A stretch of 64,000 bases of DNA. It comes from Methanobacterium paludis (GTDB taxonomy: Archaea > Methanobacteriota > Methanobacteria > Methanobacteriales > Methanobacteriaceae). The position numbers and the translations under genes are program-made. The notes beneath the pieces are model-generated. The model saw nothing but the letters and a program-made list of their open reading frames with translations, was not told the DNA's origin and did not search any database. Shown piece by piece: positions 26,845 through 36,121 of this stretch. The first letter of the stretch is position 1. Each line of letters opens with the position of its first letter. Where the stretch lies: positions 310,001 to 374,000 of the forward strand of contig NC_015574.1 in NCBI RefSeq assembly GCF_000214725.1, written 5' to 3'.

Positions 26845-28215
26845 ATGATTAGTAGATTAAGGAACATTAAACCAGAAAAAGCTTTCATTATCATAGGAAT
26901 AATTTATGGACTGGCTTTTCTGTTGGTTACTCCTCCTTTTCAGGGATTTGACGAAGCAACACATTTTTACAGGGCTGCAGATGTTTCTGAAGCCCATTTT
27001 ATGCCCCAAAAATCATTTGACAAAGCAGGAGTGAATATTAGTTCAGATATATATTTTGTTGAGTACAAATTCACCCCATCTGATGTTAATAAAAATAAAA
27101 TAGGAATAAACGATATTGTTTCTAACTTGTATAAACCTTTAAATGATAAAAACAGAGTATTTGTTGATATATCTATAGTTTCTATAGTTACTTATTCTCC
27201 AGTTCCTTATTTATCCCCTGCACTTGGTATAGCCATTGGAAGGTCTTTGGGTCTTTCCCCACTTTTACTGTTATATATTGGTAGATTTATGGATCTGCTT
27301 CTATGGCTGGTGCTCGTGTATTTTGCAATCAAAATAACACCTGTTCATAAATGGCTTTTTTTAATGGTGGGGTTAATGCCATCGGTTCTTTTTCAAGGAG
27401 TTTCACTTTCAGCAGACAGTTTTACTATATCTATAGCTTTCCTTGTTATCGCTCTATTCCTAAAATTTGCATTTGATGATAAAAAAGAATTGATCACTAA
27501 AAAAGAATTGATTATAATCTTTACATTAATTTTGATGCTTGGCCTTTCAAAACCGTTTTATTTCCTTTTAATACTATTATTTTTTATTATACCTGCTAAA
27601 AAATTTGGAAACAATAAAAAAAGGTTTATTATATTCATTTCATTCTTTTTATCAATTTTAGCAATAATAGGTTTTTGGTATCTTCAAACAAGGGGTTTAT
27701 ACATGCCTGCAGATCATTCAATATCAACTAAAAATCAGTTAATTTTCATATTAACAAATCCTGTCACATTTATCTTTATATTTTTAAAAACCCTTTTTAG
27801 TAATGGAACAAATTATATGACGGAATTTATTGGTAGGTTAGGTTGGTATGTAGTTTTACCTAATTTACTTGTTTCTGCTTATTTGGTGGGGTTAATATTT
27901 ACTGCGTTGCTTGATAAAAATGAGATAAAAATTAATTTAAATCAAAAAATAATCTTTTTTATGGTTTTATTTACAATTTCCTTGAGTATATTTGTTATAG
28001 AGTATCTTACATGGACCCCTGTAGGTAAACTGAGTATAGATGGAGTTTTAGGCAGATATTTCATTCCAATAGCCCCTTTGTTTTTCCTACTGTTCTACAA
28101 TAAAAAAATTGGTTACGATACTAAAAAAGGTTTAAATGTATTTGTAGTCTTTTTCATCGTGGTTTCCTTGTCAATTGCGCTTTTTGAGATTATAAAAAAG
28201 TTTTATCTTTTATAA
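26845..28215 (+). CDS. DUF2142 membrane protein, copy 1
   Basis: 456 aa with about eleven membrane segments. It has the DUF2142 pattern: a first segment, then PPFQGFDEATHFYRAADVSEAHFMP (about 30-54) with the conserved Asp-Glu and His on the outside, VPYLSPALGIAIGR, and FQGVSLSADSFTISIAFL (about 185-202). DUF2142 proteins are GT-C-like membrane proteins found in surface polysaccharide clusters; the FDExxH loop recalls the Asp-containing first loop of such enzymes. It is paralogous to the next gene (both begin with RLRNIKPEK). No ribosome site is visible. Confidence 0.8.
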   Translation: MISRLRNIKPEKAFIIIGIIYGLAFLLVTPPFQGFDEATHFYRAADVSEAHFMPQKSFDKAGVNISSDIYFVEYKFTPSDVNKNKIGINDIVSNLYKPLNDKNRVFVDISIVSIVTYSPVPYLSPALGIAIGRSLGLSPLLLLYIGRFMDLLLWLVLVYFAIKITPVHKWLFLMVGLMPSVLFQGVSLSADSFTISIAFLVIALFLKFAFDDKKELITKKELIIIFTLILMLGLSKPFYFLLILLFFIIPAKKFGNNKKRFIIFISFFLSILAIIGFWYLQTRGLYMPADHSISTKNQLIFILTNPVTFIFIFLKTLFSNGTNYMTEFIGRLGWYVVLPNLLVSAYLVGLIFTALLDKNEIKINLNQKIIFFMVLFTISLSIFVIEYLTWTPVGKLSIDGVLGRYFIPIAPLFFLLFYNKKIGYDTKKGLNVFVVFFIVVSLSIALFEIIKKFYLL

Positions 28216-28318
28216 GGTACGAATTATGTAAGTTGTTCGTTAGATGGGTTAAATATTATTTTTTAATAATAAATCCGCTTTTTTTGTATTTTAGAGATCT
28301 CAAATCAGTTTTAGATAA

Positions 28319-28328
28319 ACTTTATAAC
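28319..28328 (+). promoter_or_regulatory. TATA element of DUF2142 copy 2, probably leaderless
   Basis: ACTTTATAAC is centred about 30 bases before the ATG at 28354, matching the arrangement in front of DUF2142 copy 1. No Shine-Dalgarno sequence follows. Confidence 0.45.
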
Positions 28329-28353
28329 TAATAGGATCTAAATTTCTGGTTTA

Positions 28354-29730
28354 ATGATTCACAGATTAAGGAATATTAAACCTGAAAAAGTTTTTCTTAT
28401 TATAGCACTGATTTATGGTCTGAGCTTTTTAATGATAAATCCTCCTTTTCAAGCTATTGATGAACAAACACATTATTTCAGGGCTTCAGATATCTCTGAA
28501 GGACATATGATGCCACAGAGAGTGAACGGAGAATCTTTGGTCACGATCACCGAGGGTATGGCATCATTAACTTCAAAATTCCCCCAAGACCTTTCTGATT
28601 ATCCTAATAAAAAATTAAGAATAAGTGACATTGTTTCAGGGTTAAGTTTACCTCTAAACAACAATTTTAAGAGCTCTGCGAATATCGAAATTTTTGCAAT
28701 AGTGGCTTATCCACCTGTTCCTTATTTAGCTTCAGCTTTGGGTATGGATCTGGGGAAACTGTTTAATCTTTCTCCTCTGTTTTTGTTGTACATAGGTAGA
28801 TTGATGAATTTGATTTTATGGCTCTTACTAATTTATTTGGCAATTAAGGTAACGCCTGTTCATAAATGGGTATTGTTGTTGTTGTCTTTGATGCCAATGA
28901 CGATTTTTCAGGGGGCTTCGCTTTCTGCAGATAGTTTTACCATAGCAATATCGTTCCTGGTCATTGCCATATTTCTAAAATTTGCCCTGGATGCTTCTAA
29001 AAAAGTGGTTACTAAAAAAGATATTTTTATCTTATTTACCTTAGTTTTGATGTTAACGTTGTCAAAACCGTTTTATTTCCTTTTAATATTTTTGTTTTTC
29101 CTTATTCCTTCTCATAAATTTGGGAATAGGAAAAAAATGTTTTTAATCTTTAGTTTAATATTCTTATCAATTGCTGTAATAGAAGCACTCTGGTACTTAA
29201 CCACCCATGGCCTTTACGTACCTGAAAATTCTAACACATCAATCCGCGGTCAAATGTCATTTATACTATCAAATCCTGCTGTTTTTCCACACGTTATGGA
29301 GCATACTCTGTGGAAGTATTCATATCTCTATCTCACAGAGTCTGTTGGTCATCTAGGATGGTCAATCTTTTTACCACAGTGGTTGGTGTACGTGTATGTT
29401 GTGGTACTGATTTCAGTCTCATTACTGGACAAAAATGAGATAGTAATCAGTTTAAAACAAAAATTAGTTTCTTTAATAACTTTATTTGCAATTGTACTTA
29501 TGATATTTGCTCTGGAATACATTGCATGGACTCCTATTGGCCAAAGTATGGTGGGCGGTGTTCAGGGCAGGTATTTTGTTCCAATAGCTCCTTTAATCTT
29601 CTTGCTGTTCTACAACAAAAAGATTGATTATGATGTTAAAAACGGTTTAAATGTTTTCATAATCATTTTTATCCTGATTATCCTGTCATTTACTCTCTTT
29701 AAAATTATCACAAAATTCTATGTTCTGTAG
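28354..29730 (+). CDS. DUF2142 membrane protein, copy 2
   Basis: 458 aa, a full-length paralog of the preceding gene. It starts with RLRNIKPEK and shows PPFQAIDEQTHYFRASDISEGHMMP, VPYLASALGMDLGK, FQGASLSADSFTIAISFLVIAIFLKFAL, the KPFYFLLIFLFFLIP segment and the final QGRYFVPIAPLIFLLFYNKK. The charged loop between the first two segments differs most between the copies, which may reflect different substrates. It comes from tandem duplication; a third, decayed copy follows at 30150. Confidence 0.8.
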   Translation: MIHRLRNIKPEKVFLIIALIYGLSFLMINPPFQAIDEQTHYFRASDISEGHMMPQRVNGESLVTITEGMASLTSKFPQDLSDYPNKKLRISDIVSGLSLPLNNNFKSSANIEIFAIVAYPPVPYLASALGMDLGKLFNLSPLFLLYIGRLMNLILWLLLIYLAIKVTPVHKWVLLLLSLMPMTIFQGASLSADSFTIAISFLVIAIFLKFALDASKKVVTKKDIFILFTLVLMLTLSKPFYFLLIFLFFLIPSHKFGNRKKMFLIFSLIFLSIAVIEALWYLTTHGLYVPENSNTSIRGQMSFILSNPAVFPHVMEHTLWKYSYLYLTESVGHLGWSIFLPQWLVYVYVVVLISVSLLDKNEIVISLKQKLVSLITLFAIVLMIFALEYIAWTPIGQSMVGGVQGRYFVPIAPLIFLLFYNKKIDYDVKNGLNVFIIIFILIILSFTLFKIITKFYVL

Positions 29731-30149
29731 TGTGGATTGGGATTTTTTTTAATACTTTAGAATTTTATTCCTCTAAAACGCCATATAACACTTTAAATAT
29801 CACTTATAATCTTTAAATATCTATTAAAATTAAAAAATATGTGAATTCTAGTTTAGATTGAGAACAGATAATGCTTATATTTTAATCTTATGTTTAATCC
29901 ACAATATCAGGGCAATTCCTTTATAAACCACATTTAAGGTGAATTTGGGGGAGATTTGGGAAAAGGTTTATTAAACATTTCAAGAAGATTGCATGTTGTA
30001 AGATAGACATGGGAATAGGTTTTGATGTACATTTGCTTATGCTCTTTCAATTCCTTCTACTTAGCATATTTTGAATATGTTATTGGGCCATTAATGGATA
30101 ATACCATAAAAGCAGATATGATGGTATGATAAAGGATACATTATAAGTT
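29731..30149. other. 419-bp region before the decayed DUF2142 copy
   Basis: No intact ORF. By position it should hold the 5' part of the decayed third copy, but I can recognise no DUF2142 motif in it, so that part is deleted or diverged beyond recognition. Confidence 0.45.
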
Positions 30150-30429
30150 GATTTTTTGGAACTGGGTTGGTTGGATACATCATTACCCCAGTGGTATATC
30201 TCTATTCAATAGTGCTAATCTTAACCGCTTATCGAATAAAACTGACATAAAAATCAATTTAAAACAAAAACTAATTCCTTTAATCATGTTTGCATTGATT
30301 TTTGTTTCAATATTCCTTTTAGGATATCTTACATAGACACATGTAGCTAATAAGATTTTGGCTGGTGTTGGGCATGTATTTTATCTTTTTACTACATTGC
30401 TTCTTTACAACAAGAGGATCCAAAATTAA
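30150..30429 (+). pseudogene. Decayed third DUF2142 copy, 3' end only
   Basis: The strand encodes, in shifting frames, the last quarter of a DUF2142 protein. From 30150 one frame reads LGWLDTSLPQWYISIQ, matching LGWSIFLPQWLVYVY of copy 2. A different frame then reads NKTDIKINLKQKLIPLIMFALIFVSIFLLGYLT, matching DKNEIKINLNQKIIFFMVLF of copy 1. After a TAG at 30334-30336 the same frame continues THVANKILAGVGHVFYLFTTLLLYNKR to a TAA at 30427-30429, matching GRYFIPIAPLFFLLFYNKK. So there is at least one frameshift and one in-frame stop, and the N-terminal three quarters are missing. Confidence 0.8.
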
Positions 30430-30631
30430 GGTAATGGAAGATCGATTTAGAATTTGATAATAATTTTAACAGTATTTATAACTTTGTGGATAACTACATT
30501 TAATTATAAAAAAGTATTATATAAGATGGAGAATCATTGATGCTCTTTTTATATAAATTTAAAGAAATTTAAAGAAATTTAAAAAGTTTATACGAAATAT
30601 ATATTAATACATATTTAACCCGGATGATCAC

Positions 30632-31051
30632 ATGAAAACTAAAATGCAGAAACTATTCAAAGATGAGACAGAAAAGACACTGGTCCAGTTATTTAGGTAT
30701 ACCTTCGTTGGAGGAGCTGCATTCCTGGTTGATATTGGATCCCTATTCATCCTTACACAGTTTTTTGGCATTTATTACCTGATTTCAGCTGCAATAGCCT
30801 TTATTTTAGGGTTAATAACTAATTATGCCCTGAGCATCAGTTGGGTTTTCAACAAAAGAACTCTTGGTAGTATGAAACTGGAATTCGGGGTTTTTGCATT
30901 GATCGGGTTCGTTGGATTAGGTTTAAACGAAGTATTGATATGGTTTTTAACAGAAAATGTCCATATTTATTACTTAGTCTCAAAGATTATAGCGGCTATT
31001 CTCATTCTTTTCTGGAATTTCTTCGCCAGAAAGTTCACTTTATTTAAATAA
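30632..31051 (+). CDS. GtrA-family membrane protein
   Basis: 139 aa with four membrane segments (about 20-42, 46-68, 83-103 and 112-132). The motifs RYTFVGGAAFLVDIGSLFIL, FILGLITNYALSISWVF and FFARKFTLF at the end are those of GtrA. The family is involved in moving polyprenyl-linked sugars across the membrane. The ATG follows GGATGATC. It is placed directly before an FAD oxidoreductase, and the polyprenyl-phosphate sugar donor it would handle fits the GT-C enzymes around it. No GT2 polyprenyl-phosphate sugar transferase is present nearby. Confidence 0.88.
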   Translation: MKTKMQKLFKDETEKTLVQLFRYTFVGGAAFLVDIGSLFILTQFFGIYYLISAAIAFILGLITNYALSISWVFNKRTLGSMKLEFGVFALIGFVGLGLNEVLIWFLTENVHIYYLVSKIIAAILILFWNFFARKFTLFK

Positions 31052-31096
31052 ATGATAAAAATTGATTTTAACTAGGGACATTAGGAGTATTAAATT

Positions 31097-32725
31097 ATGA
31101 GTCAAAAAAATCATAAAACAGCGATTATAATAGGTGCAGGACCTGCAGGATTAACTGCAGCGTATGAGTTACTTGACAAGACAGATATAAAACCAATTAT
31201 TTATGAAGCAACGGATTATATTGGTGGTATTTCAAAAACAGTTAATTATAAAGGTAACAGAATAGATATCGGTGGGCACAGGTTCTTCTCAAAGTCTGAC
31301 AGGGTTATGAAATGGTGGCAGAACATTTTACCCCTCCAAGGTGCACCAGCAAAGGATGATAAAGCTGTTGGGAGGGAAATTCCATTATCCAAAGAATGTT
31401 TACGAAGACCTCTGGGATCGAAAAAACCTGAAAAATGTACAGCTCCAGACCCTGAAAAAACGGATGAAGTGATGCTCAACCGTAGCAGACTCTCAAGAAT
31501 ATTCTTTTTGAGAAGTTTCTTTGATTATCCTGTGTCTTTAAACTACAACACATTCTCAAACCTTGGAATAAAAAGAACCGCTAAAATAGGTTTAGGTTAC
31601 ATAAAATCATCCATCCACAAGATCAACGAAGAAAAATCCCTCGAAGACTTTTTTATAAACAGATTCGGTGTTGAACTTTACCACACCTTCTTTAAAGATT
31701 ACACCGAAAAGGTATGGGGAGTTGCATGCAGTGATATAGCAGCTGATTGGGGTTCACAGAGAATAAAGGGACTTTCAATCAAAAAGGCAGTTGCACATGC
31801 CGTAAAGAAAAGTTTTTCAAGGAACAAGGACTCGTCCATCTCCCAGAAAAATGTTGAAACCAGTTTAATTGGACAGTTCATGTATCCAAAACATGGTCCA
31901 GGTCAGATGTGGGAAGAGGTTGCAAAGATAGTCACAGAAAACGGTGGAGAAATACATCACAGTCACAGAGTTGTTGGAATAAAGGGCAGTGAAAACAATG
32001 TAGTTGCACTTAAGGTTAGGGACGAATCAACAGGAGAAGTAGAAACTGTGGAAGGAGATTATTTCTTTTCAACAATGCCTGTTCGAGATCTTATAAACTC
32101 TTTTGAAAGTAGCGTGCCTGCAGAAGTTCGTGAGGTTGCTCAGGGATTGATGTACCGTGATTTCATAACTGTAGGTCTGCTCTTAAATAAGATGAAGATC
32201 AAAAATGAGACCAAAACAAAGACAATAAATGATTTAGTGCCGGACAACTGGATCTACATTCAGGAGAGGGATGTGAAAATTGGCAGACTCCAAATATTCA
32301 ACAACTGGAGCCCATACATGGTTGCTGACGAGGACAATGTTTGGATAGGGCTCGAATACTTCTGTAATGAAGGAGATGAGATGTGGAACATGTCTGATGA
32401 AAAATTCACAGACTTTGCAATCGGTGAACTTGCTAAAATCGATATCATAAACAGGGAAGATGTGCTCGATAGTATTGTTATCCATGTGCAGAAGACATAT
32501 CCTGCATATTTCGGTACCTACGACCGCTTTGACGTAGTTCAGGAGTTTACAGACAGTTTTGAGAACCTTTTTTTGATAGGAAGAAATGGAATGCACCGCT
32601 ACAACAACATGGACCATTCCATGCTCACGGCCATGAAAGCTGTTGAAAATATCATAAACGGTGTAAGTTCAAAGGATAACCTTTGGAACGTTAACGTTGA
32701 AGAAGAGTACCATGAGGAGAAGTAA
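31097..32725 (+). CDS. NAD(P)/FAD-dependent oxidoreductase, amine-oxidase/UGM-like
   Basis: 542 aa. The N-terminus has the dinucleotide fold AIIIGAGPAGLTAAYELL (about 10-27) followed by GGISKTVNYKGNRIDIGGHRFFSKSDRVMKWW, a region shared by UDP-galactopyranose mutase and protoporphyrinogen oxidase-like proteins. The C-terminal FAD motif is FLIGRNGMHRYNNMDHSMLTAMKA. Residues of about 90-130 form an insertion (GREIPLSKECLRRPLGSKK...). Such genes occur in surface-sugar clusters, so a role in modifying a nucleotide or lipid-linked sugar is a reasonable inference, unproven. It follows gtrA by 45 bases behind TAGGAG, probably in one transcript. Confidence 0.82.
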   Translation: MSQKNHKTAIIIGAGPAGLTAAYELLDKTDIKPIIYEATDYIGGISKTVNYKGNRIDIGGHRFFSKSDRVMKWWQNILPLQGAPAKDDKAVGREIPLSKECLRRPLGSKKPEKCTAPDPEKTDEVMLNRSRLSRIFFLRSFFDYPVSLNYNTFSNLGIKRTAKIGLGYIKSSIHKINEEKSLEDFFINRFGVELYHTFFKDYTEKVWGVACSDIAADWGSQRIKGLSIKKAVAHAVKKSFSRNKDSSISQKNVETSLIGQFMYPKHGPGQMWEEVAKIVTENGGEIHHSHRVVGIKGSENNVVALKVRDESTGEVETVEGDYFFSTMPVRDLINSFESSVPAEVREVAQGLMYRDFITVGLLLNKMKIKNETKTKTINDLVPDNWIYIQERDVKIGRLQIFNNWSPYMVADEDNVWIGLEYFCNEGDEMWNMSDEKFTDFAIGELAKIDIINREDVLDSIVIHVQKTYPAYFGTYDRFDVVQEFTDSFENLFLIGRNGMHRYNNMDHSMLTAMKAVENIINGVSSKDNLWNVNVEEEYHEEK

Positions 32726-32821
32726 CTCCTCAAACTCATATTTTTCAGTTGATTGATTTATTCTTCCGTTAAATTTAAATTAGTTCGTATAGAAAATGGA
32801 TCAAGATTTAAGGGATAGAAA

Positions 32822-34423
32822 ATGCGTATATTAAAAAAGAATATCCCACTAAACCGGGTTATACAAACGCCAAAACTTGATATTAGACTGATCCTTGTTT
32901 TAATTACTTATATAATACTAGGTATCATTCTCTTTAGATACTACCAGTACCAGATTAACAACGATGGAATAGGATACATCAGCACTGCTAAGTCCTATAT
33001 GTCTGGAAATTTTTATGGTTCTATTAGTGATTACTGGGGACCCCTTTTTTCATGGTTAATGATGCCGTTCCTGTTTTTTGGACAAACACCTGTGACTGCG
33101 TTACATTCAACAAAGATATTGTCTTTAATTTTAGGTTTTTTCACAATAGTTGGTTTAAGACAGCTTTCTTACAGATTTGATATGGATGAAGTTGTTAGAA
33201 CGGTTGTACTTTTCACAATGGTTCCAGTTGTTTTATATTTTGCATTAAGTTTAATAACACCAGACCTGCTCATGGTTTGCGTCCTTGTTTATTATTTAGC
33301 AATAATATTTAATCCCAAATATCCTAATAAGTTGTCTAATGGTGTATTATGTGGAATATTTGGTGCATTGGCTTATTTAACTAAAAGTTATGGATTTACA
33401 TTTTTCATTGCAAGTTTTCTGATCTTAAATTTTTTACAATACTTCAGGGATTCAGATAAAATTAAAAGAAGAAAAGTACTGAAAAATCTTATTTTAGGAT
33501 TTACTGTATTTTTGGCAATAAGTGGAGTTTGGATAGGTTTAATAAGTAATAAAGATGCAAAATTAACATTTGGAACTGCTGGAGAATTTAACCATGCGCT
33601 TGTTGGTCCTCAATCACAGGGATTCGCTGAATATTCCCAGGGAATTTCTAAACCCGGTCAGGTTAATCCAAATTTTGTCCCCAAACCATGGAGTCCATTT
33701 TCATCGTGGAGCAACTTCAAATATCAACTAAATTTAATATGGAACAATACATTAAAAATCGGAGTCATACTCAATTATTTTTCGTATTTATCCCTTTTAA
33801 TAATTTTAGCATACATTTTAATGTGTATTCAGCCACCTCGCAAGTTAATCTCACAAAATCAGGTATTATACCCTCTGGTAACAGTACTCATCTGTGCTGC
33901 GGGCTACGTGATGATCCTAGTTGAAGAGAGATACATCTGGCTTATTTATGTTCTGTTGATACTGATGGGTGGATATCTAATTAATCTGCTTTTTAAAACA
34001 GATTTTTTTACAAAAGCGAAGTTTGGGAGTATGAGAAAAGTAGTGAAAGCAGTACTGCTTCTGGTTTTTGCAGTTTCATTCATAACGATGCCTGCAAGCT
34101 ACCTGGTTGGAAATGTTCATACTGGTGAAGATATTTATAACCTAAGCAACAATTTAATGAACCAGTACGGAGTGCATGGTAATGTAGCGACCAACGATAG
34201 GTTAACAGACCTTAATTATCTGGCTTACTATATGAACATCACCCTTTATGGTCAGGCACAGAAAAATATTAGTTCCGAAGAACTTCAAAATGAGTTGAAG
34301 GAATATGGGATTAATTACTACTTTGTCTGGGGCTCAAACCAATCCATTAATTTAACAGGTTATAATGATGTAACAAATGGAAAAATAAAGGATTTGAAGA
34401 TTTATTCTTCGCATCTTTCTTAA
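32822..34423 (+). CDS. GT-C-type membrane glycosyltransferase-like protein (paralog B)
   Basis: 533 aa, the second GT-C-like paralog and the last gene of the island. The first loop has INNDGIGYISTAKSYMSGN and DYWGPLFSWLMMPFLFF, the middle has ALAYLTKSYGF and the Trp-rich WSPFSSWSNFKYQ, and the C-terminus is soluble (YGINYYFVWGSNQS). About eleven membrane segments. It aligns with the 25058 gene over its whole length, but the pair is clearly diverged. Unlike the upstream paralog it has a ribosome site (AAGGGAT) before the ATG. It probably transfers a sugar from a polyprenyl phosphate to a lipid or protein acceptor outside the cell. Confidence 0.7.
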   Translation: MRILKKNIPLNRVIQTPKLDIRLILVLITYIILGIILFRYYQYQINNDGIGYISTAKSYMSGNFYGSISDYWGPLFSWLMMPFLFFGQTPVTALHSTKILSLILGFFTIVGLRQLSYRFDMDEVVRTVVLFTMVPVVLYFALSLITPDLLMVCVLVYYLAIIFNPKYPNKLSNGVLCGIFGALAYLTKSYGFTFFIASFLILNFLQYFRDSDKIKRRKVLKNLILGFTVFLAISGVWIGLISNKDAKLTFGTAGEFNHALVGPQSQGFAEYSQGISKPGQVNPNFVPKPWSPFSSWSNFKYQLNLIWNNTLKIGVILNYFSYLSLLIILAYILMCIQPPRKLISQNQVLYPLVTVLICAAGYVMILVEERYIWLIYVLLILMGGYLINLLFKTDFFTKAKFGSMRKVVKAVLLLVFAVSFITMPASYLVGNVHTGEDIYNLSNNLMNQYGVHGNVATNDRLTDLNYLAYYMNITLYGQAQKNISSEELQNELKEYGINYYFVWGSNQSINLTGYNDVTNGKIKDLKIYSSHLS

Positions 34424-34468
34424 ATCATTTATATCTTTCTTAAAATAATTTGGAATAATAAGATTTAA

Positions 34469-35035
34469 TTAACCTTTGAATTTCTTACAAACATCATAAA
34501 AGTTTTCAAAAATCTTTTCACCATTTTCAGTGTGGTGAACCTCAGGATGGAACTGTATACCATATACTGGCTTATTTTCATGCTTCATAGCTTCAATTTC
34601 ACATATTGGTGACGATGCCAGAAGTTTGAAACTTGGAGGTAATGTTTTTACCTCGTCCTTGTGGGATGCCCATACTTCCATGGTACTTCCAAGGCCCTTG
34701 AAGATGTCATTTTCATCATTTATGTTTAGACAGATTTTTGCGTAACTTTCAACGCCTGCAACCCCTATTTCGCCGCCGTAGGTTTTGGCTATGATCTGGT
34801 GGCCGAGACAGATTCCAAGTATGGGAATGTCAAGATTCTCAACGTATTCAATGCAGTTTCCAGCCCTTTCAATGGAGGGACCGCCGCCTAAGATTATTCC
34901 TGCTGGATTTTTTTCATTTATCTCATCTAGGGATGTTGAATTTGGAATTATCTCTGATGGAATCTTCAAGTAGTGTAATGACCTGTGAATTCTGTGATTA
35001 TATTGTCCATGGTTGTTTACAACAAGTATTTTCAT
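34469..35035 (-). CDS. guaAA: GMP synthase, glutamine amidotransferase subunit
   Basis: 188 aa class I glutamine amidotransferase. The nucleophile is Cys76 in ILGICLGHQ and the other triad residues are His163 and Glu165 in IQFHPEVHHT. It hydrolyses glutamine and passes ammonia to the ATP-pyrophosphatase subunit (23826-24752). Its start at 35035 is an ATG. The gene is separated from its partner by the plus-strand glycan island, so the subunits must now be made from separate transcripts. Confidence 0.93.
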   Translation of the reverse strand: MKILVVNNHGQYNHRIHRSLHYLKIPSEIIPNSTSLDEINEKNPAGIILGGGPSIERAGNCIEYVENLDIPILGICLGHQIIAKTYGGEIGVAGVESYAKICLNINDENDIFKGLGSTMEVWASHKDEVKTLPPSFKLLASSPICEIEAMKHENKPVYGIQFHPEVHHTENGEKIFENFYDVCKKFKG

Positions 35036-35165
35036 TTATTATCTCCGTATATCTAGTTAATTTTATTTGCATTAATTAAGTATTAGATGTTTTTTAAGCG
35101 TTAATTTAAAATAATTATGGATGTAATGGAAATATTTTTATGTCCAAAGCCACAAGAATAGAAAC

Positions 35166-35327
35166 ATGGAATTTAAAGATATTATATTCATAGTAGTAGC
35201 ACTTGTACTTGCAATGCTTTTAGTTTATTTCCTGATATGGCTCCTGCCAGTTATACTTGTATTAGTAATAGCTTTTGTGATATATATATTTTTGAAGGGA
35301 GAGTACTGGAAATCCAATTGGAACTGA
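35166..35327 (+). CDS. Small hydrophobic membrane protein, 53 aa
   Basis: A short open frame from an ATG at 35166 to a TGA at 35325. Two hydrophobic segments (about residues 5-24 and 26-42) are separated only by LIW, and the tail EYWKSNWN is polar. Charges (MEFKD at the start, KGEYWK at the end) bracket the membrane region. I do not recognise a family. It has no clear ribosome site and may be leaderless, with ATTTTTATGTCC about 30 bases upstream as a possible TATA region. Confidence 0.5.
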   Translation: MEFKDIIFIVVALVLAMLLVYFLIWLLPVILVLVIAFVIYIFLKGEYWKSNWN

Positions 35328-35494
35328 TCAACTTTTAATCAAACTTTTTTTTGTTTTTAAAATTTAAACTAAACTAGTAAATTAATTCAAAATCATTAAA
35401 CATTTAAATGATTTTATAGTTAAATTCTGATAGTAGTTTCCAGATATATTTAAGAAGTATTAAAGTTTTAGATAGGTAAAAATGGAGTTAAAAA

Positions 35495-36121
35495 ATGTTG
35501 GATCTCGGATCAGTGGGAATGGAAAGGGGAATGCTCTATGAAACAGTTGTAACCACGAAAAATAATGATGGAGTTCCTAATGCAGCTCCAATTGGGGTTA
35601 CATGTAAGGATAAAAACGAAATTGTTCTTTACTTACACCAGGGATCCCACACAGTCAAAAATATAAAGGCAGAAGGCAGATTCGTTGTGAATATACTTAA
35701 AGATCCAATAGTTTTTGTGGAATCAACACTTGGAAATCTATCTAAAGATTATTTTGATCAATATTGGGATGATTTTTACATAAAAGACAGCGATGCATTC
35801 TTCACGGCAAATGTAATTCATATAAGGGATGTTGAAAGAGAAGACCAGTTTGGAGTGTCTACCACAACGGTTTTGAGGGCAAAAGTTGACCAAGTCATAA
35901 AAAAAAGTGAACATGTGGAACCTTTAAACAGGGCAATCTATGGGGTAATTGAGGCTCTTGTCTACCTCACGCGGATGGATATGGTTTCAGGTGACATGGA
36001 AAAACTCTACCGCCACAGAATGAACGAGATCTCACGAATTGTCAACAAAGTAGGTGGATCGGAACATAAAAAAGCCATGAAAAAGATTTCAGAGGCATTC
36101 AGTAAGTATGATGATAAATGA
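35495..36121 (+). CDS. DUF447 family protein (FMN-binding split-barrel type)
   Basis: 208 aa. The first half has the split-barrel pattern of flavin reductase-like proteins: YETVVTTKNNDGVPNAAPIGVTCKDKNEIVLYLHQGSHTVKNIKAEGRFVVNIL (about 16-70), with GVPNAAPIGV as the probable flavin-binding turn. The second half is helical (RAIYGVIEALVYLTRMDMV...RHRMNEISRIVNKVGG). This is the DUF447 layout known from methanogens. Its substrate is unknown. ATG start; it is a single gene convergent with ade. Confidence 0.82.
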   Translation: MLDLGSVGMERGMLYETVVTTKNNDGVPNAAPIGVTCKDKNEIVLYLHQGSHTVKNIKAEGRFVVNILKDPIVFVESTLGNLSKDYFDQYWDDFYIKDSDAFFTANVIHIRDVEREDQFGVSTTTVLRAKVDQVIKKSEHVEPLNRAIYGVIEALVYLTRMDMVSGDMEKLYRHRMNEISRIVNKVGGSEHKKAMKKISEAFSKYDDK

